A stretch of DNA of 64,000 nucleotides, taken from NCBI RefSeq assembly GCF_963675165.1, contig NC_087382.1:2457567-2521566 (forward strand). The letters run 5' to 3'. Source of the stretch: Halichondria panicea. Its lineage: Eukaryota; Porifera; Demospongiae; Suberitida; Halichondriidae. Below the pieces are notes generated by a model, which was not told the origin of the DNA, ran no database searches, and was given only the letters and a program-made list of their open reading frames with translations. This document shows, piece after piece, positions 40,580 to 55,464 of the stretch. Each line of letters begins with the position of its first letter. Positions within the stretch are counted from its first letter, which is position 1. The position numbers and the translations under genes were made by a program.

Positions 40580-41093
40580 CAATCTTTGAGGGGAAGATGT
40601 TCTCATCGTCTAGTTGTTCTTGTACCCAGGTCATGAGATAGTCGATATACTTGGGTGCTGAGCACTTGATGGGCTTCTTGACGGTCGTACCATCTGCCCA
40701 GTGATACTCGTACCTGGTGGGCGGGCGAGGGGTCAGAGTGCGTAACATTACAAATACATGTACACGGATGGGATTGAGAATACAAAGTGAGTTAGATTAA
40801 CAGTGGATCCTTCTTAACGACCATTCTTGAAGAAAAATCAACTGAACGTAACAAAGGCCAGGTCCCAAATGAACTTAGGTACAAAGGGGTTTCACAGCAT
40901 GTACATTCTTGAATGAATTTTGAAAAACAAAAATTTAAGTCAAAGTTCCCAGACTAGCATCCCTACATGTGTCACTGTACTGGTGTGTTGCTTACTTTGG
41001 TCCAGCACTCATGACAGGCCATGACTCAGTTGTACAGTGAGCCGTGATAGTACCGTAGAGCATGTTGATCTGGTTAAAGAAGTCCACAGCTGA

Positions 41094-41129
<36 letters not shown>

Positions 41130-41138
41130 GGAGGTGTG

Positions 41139-41215
<77 letters not shown>

Positions 41216-42326
41216 GTGTGTGTGTGTGTGTGCGTGTGTGCGTGTGTGTGCGTGCGTGCGTGCGTGCGTGTGTGTGTGTGTGATAAAGGCAGTCCACAGC
41301 TTTGTGTGTGGGGGTGGAGGTGTAATACAAGGAAATCGATACATGAGTTAGTGTACAAAATTATTACAGAAGAAGTACGTATCATAATTAAACTGTACTG
41401 TACATGTACTGTATGCGATCATCAAACATACGCAAACTTTACGATGCTAGTGGCTTCGTAAAAATAAATGACCGGAACCTGTATACATAATGATTCTTGC
41501 CTGATCACAAAAGTTAGATTGCAAATTGCCAACGTTTCTGTTGATTGGCTCATTCACAAAGGTTTTTCGCATGCAAAACAGTACTACACTAAGGCTTACT
41601 GTTGACGGCGATCCACTCGTTGAGGTCTTCACCATCTGGTAGTTGCACAGCCAGTTTAAGATTCCCACTGCCCAGGGTAGCGGCCGCATGCTGTACAATA
41701 AGGAGGGAGGTGTAATATTGAAATATTGGCAAACACTTGCAGTGTTCAAAGGCGAGGTTGAGTGTACATTAACACACACACAGTGTGGAGTTGGCAGGAG
41801 AGTACAGTATTGTAGGGGACCACATACTTGGTGGGTTTGGCATACATCGGATATCTAGAGAAACACACACTTGCAAAAAAGACACAAAAAAGTGGAAGTA
41901 TAACTACTGTACAACTAAATTGGATGCTTAAAATACTTCACACACGCATGGCGAAGTGAATTTCGTCTTCTGTCTTGGGAATGGACAAATGGCCAAACTA
42001 AACTAATAAACTATACCAGTACGATACACTAGCTAGCTGGGTAGCTTGGCAAAAACTCCCGAGTGGCTTGTACCAGTCATAACATACCTTCATCATGTCA
42101 TGTTGGTGAGAGCCCTCTGGGATCTTCTTGAGGTGCTTCACAGTCTTAGTATTAGACGCTCTCCTGCAAACACACACACACACACACACACTTAGTACAG
42201 CATGCTACCACACACACACACACAGCTAGTTAATTACTAAAGATACTACTTTATAGGGCTCATTTTTGCTATGTGTGTGTGTCTACGTAGGTGATTAACT
42301 TACAGTCCAGATAGGAAGAAGCTCAT
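40580..42326 (-). pseudogene. MOB1 partial copy C (exons 1-5), zinc cysteine replaced
   Basis: Exons 42304-42326, 42088-42163, 41600-41690, 40996-41089 and 40580-40713 match MOB1 exons 1 to 5. Exon 4 reads TTESWPVM instead of TTESCPVM, so the second zinc-ligand cysteine (human C84 equivalent) is tryptophan. Exon 6 with the histidine ligands is absent. The copy continues into the GDH 3' half out of frame. Confidence 0.88.
41097..41281. repeat. (TG)n tract, MOB copy C intron 4
   Basis: TG and CGTG tract abutting the exon-4 acceptor. It is longer than in the parent gene. Confidence 0.93.
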
Positions 42327-42677
42327 GGCTGACTCTAGTGAGAAGGTGCTTGGACAGTACACACGATCTGCCCTAAACAAGCGTTCTTGAGATCAAGACA
42401 ACACAGTCAGTCGCTCTATTCAGAATAATCCGTGTCCCACATGCTAAGGGTACAGAGGTCATGTTTTGCTAGTAGTGCCTAATTACTAGCCGCCCTTGAT
42501 AATGTTGGTTCCTACCGCGTGTTCAGATGTCATCAGCTTTGACTCAAAATGCAGTGCCATAAAAAAACTCATACAACAATATTTACGTGTAATATAATAG
42601 TGCAATATTAGTACAAGCAAAAGGAGGGGTTTCGGGAATTAAAATTTTGTGTTAAAAATTTGAGTGTTAGTTTGGGA

Positions 42678-44533
42678 TCACCACTGCTTCGAGTCTTTCA
42701 ACGTCTGTGCTAGTTCTGATAATCCGACAGTAGGTTTCTGCAGCGATTGGATAAGCTCCTCTTTACTCAGCTTTTCCGTTCTTAATCTCGTGATGAGCAT
42801 GTCCTTGAGGCAATCTAGATTTTTGTCCCTCTGTTTGGTCGCAATTCCCTCGAGGATATCAACATGGAGGCCCAGAGCCAGGCCGAGGAAGTACCACTTG
42901 TTCACGGCGGCAGGGTAGAGGTATTCCAGTAGCTCAGAAAGGTTGTCAATTGTGAAGGATTTAGACCGACTCTCCTGAGAGTATGATCTCTTAGAAGCTG
43001 GAGGTAACTAAGTAAAGTATAGACCGTAAACTGAGAACTAACCTGAGTCAGTACATGGTCTCTTAGTAGCAGTTGTTGTTGGATCACAAAGACGACGCTT
43101 CCCTGCATCAGTAGCATATAGTTCACACAGCAAACACTGATTAATAAACTTACTTGAAAAAGAGACAGTCAATGCTTGACCACATTCGGGACAGCTTGGA
43201 TCATTCCCCTGTCCCACAGTGCAAACGGGACACACAACATGTTTGCAAGAGGTGGTGGCTAATTTCACGTTATTGCGGCATTTCTCACAGTAGATCGTGG
43301 GGTTGGCCCAGCAACAGACGATGAGCAGGTCAGCCCAGACGTCCGCCTCCATTACCCAGAACTTGGAGTTGAGCATCCTTGTGGCCATTTCCAGTGGAGG
43401 ACCCCAGCCTGACCGAATGCTCTTGAGGAGAGAGATCAACTCTTTCAGTGAGAATGACGCGGGAACTTTTTTAGTAAGTGTCCAACGAAATATGCGAAGA
43501 GCTCGGATTCTATCAAAAAAACAAAATATATTTCTCTTAAGTTGCAGGGGACACAATGGCTTAGCCTAGATTTTGTAGAGCATGTAGGGTGTATGGTACC
43601 TTTCCAGTCTACGTTGTTGTTCCTGTGAAGTAACGAAATCATATTATATCATGTTGTGCTCCTCACAATGCATCGTGGAATCTTAACGTATTGATACATT
43701 AATTTACTCGACACCATCCCTATAAACTGGCTTAGACTTATGAACTTCGTACTTATTATTACAGGCATGCTAGATTTCATAACGGCAATACTTATATAGG
43801 TTACCCAAACCAGAAACACACTCTGAGGTAAAGACAGTACCTATGTGGGTTTGCTTAAAATGGAGGAATGTAGAGCGACACCAATCCTTACCAATGTCTC
43901 CAACACGTCTAACAAGTCCGACGTTTTCAAAGCGTCCAACGCCTTCAACATGTCCGACGCTTGCAACGTGTGCAACATTTTCAACGCTTGCAACATGTGC
44001 AACGTCTTCAACCTGTCCAACGCCTTCAATGCTTTCAACCTGACCAACGCCTTCAATGCTTTCAACCTGTCCAACGCCATCAACTTCAACTCCCTCGACT
44101 CCCTCAATTCCATCAATATGTAAAAAAATGAAGGCTGCATTACTGATATTTTGACACCTACGGTCTCCGGGATCCAGAAATCCTGTGTGGTGAGGGGATC
44201 AACTGGTGTGTTCAGCTTGCCCTCTTGTTGTTCTGTGTCCGATATAAACGGCGTGACTGTTTCTTGAAGTTGGCCCAGTTGGGGGTTCTGGTGTATGTGT
44301 ACGTACATGTATAACAGTGCAAACAAAATTAATTAATGGTAAACACCAAACTATCTGTGAGGCAGAAATGTGAATGGCCAAACTATACATACACAGATAA
44401 ATACTATATAGACAATACACATGACAATGCTCACCGGCACTGTGGCAGATTCTCCATCACTTAACATAGAGACTTCTGGCCATCGCCGGGGCAAGAGGTT
44501 ATATTCCAGACTCCTTTGTACCTCGTCAGTCAT
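42678..44533 (-). CDS. RING/Death-domain family copy 4, intact reading frame
   Basis: Exon 1 ends at 44533 (MTDEVQRSLEYNLLPRRWPE, then GESATVP and a GTGAGC donor). Exon 2 (about 43890-44294) has PFISDTEQQEGKLNTPVDPL, then a degenerate tail of LDRLKALKAL/LHTLQASDML triplets. Exon 3 (about 43601-43625) is minimal (EQQRRLE). Exon 4 (about 43155-43514) has RALRIFRWTLTKKVPASFSL, WVMEADVWADLL and a full C3HC4 RING (YCEKC, CKHVVCPVC, CPEC). The linker exon has KRRLCDPTTTATKRPC. The Death exon (from 42678) has KSFTIDNLSELLEYL, KWYFLGLALGL, LDCLKDML and ends DSKQW. All phases agree. Biochemical function is inferred from domains only. Confidence 0.78.
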
Positions 44534-44995
44534 TCTGACTTGGCACACTTATCACAATAGACCAGAACACCTTTTTCGCCTACGGAATTGGGTTGGTAAG
44601 CTATACAGCTACAGAGGCTGGAGAACTAGATAATGCTATAAGCTAGCTAGCTAGCTAGAGCATAGATAGTAGATGGCTAGAGTGTGTGTGAAAATTGTAC
44701 TGGTTCAGAAGTGCATGCTTGCATAATGCTAGTTCTATTAAAGAAAAATCGGCTTAGGAAAGGAAGATGTTCCTCCCACTAGCTTATTGTGTAACAAAAC
44801 AAACCCATCATGTACATGTATAATTATGATATCTTTTACCAAGAGTAACCGAAACCCATAATTAATTCACTATTCAGAATGTAATCTACAATCACACATG
44901 TAGTGTTTAAAAGCCACAGACATACCAAAAAATAAGCTAGCAGGTAGGAAGGTACAATGTTCACTATCAGGTGTTCTCTATGCAGCTACAAGGTG

Positions 44996-45732
44996 ATGCC
45001 AGCCGCTAGGTAGACTGTGTAGATCTTCTACAGTGCACACACATAAGCAGCGGTCCTCAGGTCCAGACCAAGGTTGTACTCACGAACAGCTTGCATGATT
45101 TGCTGCAAGAGAGGGGAAGAGTTTCTTAGAATGGTAGCAGAATTATTCAAGAGCTTAATTGAAATCAGATCCATTGTATTTAAAAAGCAGAACACACTTT
45201 AATATTGTAACATGCAGTATTTATTATTTCACATGATCGAGCTACAATGGAGATCGACATGGATATACATATCCGTGTAATATTGGAAAGCGTCTTATTT
45301 CTTGTTGAGGTGCCGTAGGATTTTAAAGGGCTCTATTCTACAATAATTATGCTTTAGATAGCGACATTACAATAGAATAAAGGGAGTACACTTACAACAC
45401 AGCTTGCTCTTACTAAGCAGGTTATGCTTTAGTTGCTACAGACACAATAACTTGGCTAGTGACAGCTCTCACCTTGGCAGATCTCTCCATGGTGTATTCT
45501 AGACCAGAGTTGACGATGTCCTTCTCACTAGCTCCAGCAATGCGAGTACTGAATGCAGGGGTGGCTGTGATGGGGATAGACCCAGCACGACCTCCAGAGA
45601 ACTTGGCCTCTAGACTACGCTGGACACTGTCTGTAGGATGTGTGTGTGTGTGGTGTGTGTGTGTGAGGGTGTGTGTGGGGTGTGTGTGGGGTGTGTGTGT
45701 AGGTGTGTGTGTGTGTGGGGTGTGTGTGTGTG

Positions 45733-45785
<53 letters not shown>

Positions 45786-47176
45786 ATGTGTGTGTGTGTG
45801 TGTGTGTGTGTGAGGATGTGTGTGGGGGTGTGTGTGTGTGTGTGTGGGTGTGTGGGGTGTGTGTGTGTGTGTGTGAGGGTGTGTGTGTGGAGGGGGGTTG
45901 AATTGGTATAGAATAATTATGCTCTACATAGCTTAAACAAAATTGTGTACATGGAAGCCAGTATTATCAACTACGCATGTATGGACGTGACCTCATAATT
46001 ATAAACTTCCTAAAGCACATAGTATGATACATGTGTCTATGATTTAATGCAAGCTTGCATAAGGACAAACAACCTCTGACCTCCCATCACACACACACAC
46101 ACACAAACGACCTCTAACCTCCCCTCACTACACACACACACTCACCTAGTAAATGATTGTTGGAGTCTTCCTCGTGTTTCCAGGTCAACCGTCCATAACT
46201 GACATGGTTGAGATTCTTGAGCCACTCAAAATAGGACACAGTCACTCCTCCAGCATTTGCAAACAGGTCAGGGATGACCATAATGTTACGATCCATCAGA
46301 ATCTTCTCAGCAGCAATAGTAGTGGGACCATTGGCACCTTCTGCCACCACCTGTGTGCACATGAGGCAATCTCTGGGTCAGTAGAACTTTAGCTAAAACT
46401 AGAATAATAGTTTTTGAGCACACCTACTTATGTAGGGATGGATATAGTCCTACATACATGTCAGAGATGAGACTGATCAAACCTACCAGCGATAGGCCTT
46501 CCTAAAGAACTACAGAATGCAATATCCAACTTTGAAATTGGTTATACTCTAGATCCAAGCAAAAAAACCTACACTCTTTCAACTGCCATAACTTGAATTC
46601 CGTGGATCCAATAATTATTTATGATTTTCCGAAAGATTAGAAAGAGACCTTTAAAATGATGTCACAAAGTTAATATTTAAGACATAGTCAATTTCGGCCC
46701 AATACCATGGATTATATACATGTATAGCCCATGGTCCAAGGCCGAAAAATGACAAATTATGCCTCAACGAAATTGTGGATTTAAACACATCATTTGAAAG
46801 GTCTCTTTCTAAGCTTTCAGAACATCATAACATTTTTGAAATCGGATCAACGATACTCGAGTTATGGCATTATACGCACACACACGCACAATACCTTGGC
46901 TTGTATTTGCTCAGCTATTTCTGCCGTAATCTGCTTCTCTCCGGCAGCTGGTATCAGAATATCACACTCTGCTGTCAGTAAGTTCTCAGTCATTTCTTGT
47001 GCTCCTGGAAATCCTTTGATTGAGCCTCCGTTATTTAATTTGTAATCTTCCAATTCTTTCGGGTCGATACCGTCTTCCCTGTTAACGATGGACACATCCC
47101 TCTCCATCATGCCCACACACTTAGCCCTCTCTCTGTGGAGGTAGCGACAAGAGTGGAGCCCCATGTTGCCAAAGCC
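44996..47176 (-). pseudogene. Glutamate dehydrogenase copy D, premature stop in last exon
   Basis: Exons e 46895-47176, f 46146-46350, g 45473-45630 and h 44996-45112 are present. In exon h the CAG codon of CALQKIYTV is TAG (plus strand reads CTTCTACAGTG where sisters read CTTCTGCAGTG), removing the last 14 or so residues. Exon h also has IMQAV for IMRAV, and exon e has GFGNMG and HRERAK substitutions. With only MOB exon 5 upstream, this is the shortest unit. Confidence 0.86.
45640..45895. repeat. (TG)n tract, GDH copy D intron g
   Basis: TG tract with GGGG and GAGG interruptions beside the exon g acceptor. Confidence 0.93.
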
Positions 47177-47580
47177 CTGTACATACATGTAGAGTTATAA
47201 TATAGCGACTTAATAGTCGTATAATGCATAAATTGGAAGTTATAATAATAAGGACTTACAATGCAGGCTAGGGATTTGGGGAGGTCAATAGTGTGAGCAT
47301 TGAATTAACTACCGTACGTATTGCTAACAACTTTTAGTAATAAAATCGCATAAACCAGATACCATATCACAATCTTAAGTTTATAAAGTTAGATAGCAAA
47401 GTCTACTCTGTCCCCCATCATGCACAAGGTTTTTTACCAGCAAAATATTCTAGTAATACAAGTACGTTATAATGCATAGGTCAGAGGTGGATCTAAAGGA
47501 GGTCAATAGTGTGAGCATTGTCTATTAGTTACATACATGTATGAACATTTCGAACAGGTATAATAAATAAAATACCATAC

Positions 47581-47714
47581 CAATCTTGGAGGGGAAGATG
47601 TTTTCATCGTCTAGTTGTTCTTGTACCCAGGTCATGAGATAGTCGATATACTTGGGTGCTGAGCACTTGATGGGCTTCTTGACGGTCGTACCATCGGCCC
47701 AGTGATACTCGTAC
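47581..47714 (-). pseudogene. MOB1 partial copy D (exon 5 only)
   Basis: Exon 5 is open ([20 protein letters not shown] through [10 protein letters not shown]). Homology to MOB1 intron 4 stops near 47896 and switches to sequence resembling the region upstream of MOB1 (18320-18420), so exons 1 to 4 were deleted in this unit. The donor is GTATGG instead of GTACGG. Confidence 0.88.
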
Positions 47715-48128
47715 CTGGTAGGCGGGCGAGGGGTCAGAGTGCGTAACATTACAAATACATTTACACGGATGGGATTGAGAATACAAAGTGAGTTACATTT
47801 AACAGTGGATCCTTCTTAAACGACCATTCTTGAAGAAAATCAACTAACGTAACAAAGGCCAGGTCCCAAATGAACTTAGGTATAAAGAGGTTTCACACCC
47901 ACGGCCATGCAGCCAAATATGGCCATTTTACTGATGATGCAATAATGATCTTGTTTGTGTAATAACATTCTTTCAGCGTAATGAATAAAATTTACAAAAA
48001 CCATGTGATGACTATAAATCTACTTTGCCTGGCCTTACCAACAAAAAACATGTTAAGTGCAATAATTATTAATTATAAAGTCATATCAAAAGGAGGGATT
48101 TGGGGGGATTAAAAGTGTTAGTTTAGGA

Positions 48129-50285
48129 TCACCACTGCTTTGAGTCTTCCAACGTCTGTGCTAGTTTGGAAAATCCCACAGTAGCTTTTTGCAGCGATTG
48201 GACAAGCTCCTCTTTACTCAGCTTTTCCATATCTAACCGTGTGATGAGCATCTCCCTGAGGCAGTCTAGAGTGTCATCTCTCTGTTTGATCTTAATTGCA
48301 TGGAGGATATGAACAGGGACGCCCAGACCCAGGCCAATATAGTACCACTTGTTCACGGCAGGGTAGAGGTCGTCCAGTAGATCAGGAAGGTTGTCAGTTG
48401 TGAGGGATTTTCTCTCATGAGAGCATGACCCCGTCGAAGCTGGAGGTGTAGGTCGTTGGACATCTGGTGTTGTGAGGGGGATGGTTGATACTGGTTTTGT
48501 TCGAGGTCTTGGCTTGGCTGGTTTGCTTCTTGATCTCGTAACCATTGACGTGCCTAAATGAATGTACGTAAGTAAAGTTAGACCGTACACTGAGAACTAA
48601 CCTGAGTCAGTACATCGTCTCTTAGTGGCAGTTGTTGGTGGCTCACAAAGACGACGCTTCCCTGCTGCATTTGTATATGAATGGTTAGCAGCATATAGTT
48701 CACACAACAAACACTGATTAATAACTCACTTATTGGTTTTTCCTGTGCGAATGCCAAAGCTGACGTGAAAAGCAAGGCAGTCAATGTTTGATCACATTCG
48801 GGACACCTTATTGGACCAATCCCCTGCCCCACAACGCAAACAGGACACACAACATGATTGCAAGAGGTGGTGGTTGATTCCACGTCTTTGTCACATTTCT
48901 CACAGTAGATCGTGGGGTTGGCCCAGCAACAGACGATGAGCAGGTCAGCCCAGACGTCCGCCTCCATTACCCAGAACTTGGAGTTGAGCATCCTTGCAGC
49001 CATTTCCAGTGGAGGACCCCAGCCTGAGCGAATGCTCTTGAGGAGAGAGATCAACTCTTTCAGTGAAAATGACGCGGGCACTTTTTTAGTAAGTGTCCAA
49101 CGAAATATACGAAGAGCTTGGATTCTATCAAAGAAACAGAATATATTTCTTAAGTCGCAGGGGACACGATGGTTTAGCCTAGATTTTGTAGAGCATGTAG
49201 GGTGTATGGTACCTTTCCAGTCTAGCTTTCGGTCTAGCTTCCCGACATATTCTTTCATATTCTTTACTCAAGTATATATGCTGTTGCTGTGAATTAAAGA
49301 AATCATTTGATCATGTTATGCTTCTCACAATGCACTATGGAATCCCAACATCCAGTCCCCTATAAACTGGCTCACACTTAAGAACTTCATACTAATAATT
49401 CATAAGCAATATATAGGTTGCCCAAACCATCCCCATAGAGATACACTCTGAGGCAAAGACGGTACCTATGTGAGCTTGTTTAAAATGGACGAGTGTAGAG
49501 CGACACCAATCCTTACCAACGCCTCCGCCGTGATCAACCAGTCCAACTCAAACACCTTCAACGCGTCCAACGCAAGACTACTTGTTCCCTGCATATACCC
49601 GGTACATCTTCAAGGGCAAACAGATCCATTATATATGTCTGATCTTGGTCCAGCAAGGAGTATAGTCTCACTAGCTACTACCGTATAGCGGGTAATTTTC
49701 GGGGGACAAAATATTCGTGGTTCAGCAATATTGAGACATTTCGTGGGTAATGTTTTCGTGGTTGCTGCTTGCACTGCCGGTAAAGGTAGGCAAGGTCGCT
49801 TCATTCGTGGGTAAAATATTCGTGGTCAGACCTCCAACCACAAAAACCACGAATATTTTGCCCCACGAAAATTAAACGCTATACGGTATCTAAACTTCCT
49901 TTCTTCACTAAAATTAATAGTAAACATGTGGCATTCAGCTACTGTGCATGCTCAACTCTTCATTCTGGGTGGGCTTATAATCGAGTGAAAATACCCTTGT
50001 GCAAGAACTTCGAAGCAAAAGAGGGGATGGGCGTTTATTCAAGATGGGCTTATTTTCACGAGGGTACGGTATATTAAAATTAATGTGCAAACGAAAACTA
50101 TATGCAGGGCAGAAATGTGAATGGCCGAACTATACATACACGTACACAGATAAATAACTATATACAAGACAATGCGTGCTCACAAGCACTAGGGCAGATT
50201 CTCCATCACTTGACATTGAAGAGGCTTCTGGCCAACTCCGGCTCAAGGGGTTATAATCCAGACCCCTTTGTACCTTGTCGGTCAT
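48129..50285 (-). CDS. RING/Death-domain family copy 5, exon 2 reduced to 24 codons
   Basis: Exon 1 ends at 50285 (MTDKVQRGLDYNPLS type). The usual long exon 2 is almost gone. A 72-nt remnant (49517-49588), bounded by TATATGCAG and GTAAGG, is still phase 0 at both ends and reads SSLALDALKVFELDWL; a mariner-like element sits where the rest of exon 2 would be. Exon 3 (about 49215-49290) has an unusual insert before KARLE. Exon 4 (about 48735-49132) holds the full RING (YCEKC, CNHVVCPVC, CPEC). The Death exon (48129 to about 48560) has MVTRSRSKPAK, KWYYIGLGLGV, LDCLREML and ends DSKQW. It is the largest uninterrupted RING exon of the family. Confidence 0.72.
49679..49888. mobile_element. Mariner-like MITE replacing part of RING/Death copy 5 exon 2
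   Basis: Same family. It sits close to the 24-codon remnant of exon 2 in copy 5, where other copies hold the rest of exon 2 and intron 1. Confidence 0.8.
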
Positions 50286-50634
50286 TCTGACTTGGCACTA
50301 GCACTATCACACTAGACCACTAGACCGGAGAACACCCCTTTTTCGCCTACAGAACTGGAAAAAAGCTATACAGTCACGCACGTGATAAACATTCCAATGC
50401 GATGACGCCTTGTGTATGAACTCATTATAATAAAATTGTTTGTCATTTTAATTTGGACAGTCCTTAATGCCCCTGAGTGTGCTCCTGCATGCTTTTACCA
50501 AGAGTAACTTTTAATTTACTATTCAGAATGTAATCTACAATCATACATGTAGTGTTTAAAAGCCACAGACATACCAAAAAATAAGCTAGCACGTAGGAAG
50601 GTACAATGTTCACTATCAGGTGTTCTCTATGCAG

Positions 50635-55243
<4,609 letters not shown>

Positions 55244-55319
55244 ATAAGAAATCACATCATGTCAATTAAGATAATTTCGGCCACTACAAGACAGAACCTA
55301 ATCTGCCTAAAAAAGACAA

Positions 55320-55364
55320 GTTGGGTCGACACTCGGTTTTTGTGAAAGCGGGCGACGACCCAAC
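55320..55364. repeat. GC-rich hairpin between GDH exon a and RING/Death copy 6
   Basis: Diverged copy of the 25344 hairpin (GTTGGGTCGACACTCGGTTT with AAAGCGGGCGACGACCCAAC). Several arm changes reduce pairing, so the palindrome is decaying. Confidence 0.8.
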
Positions 55365-55464
55365 TGTACGTACTTGAGAAGGAGTATACTGATGTATTCA
55401 AAATTTAGGGAAATTACTAAGCCATCACACTAAGCCACGCCACACCTATTATGCTCTACCAGAG

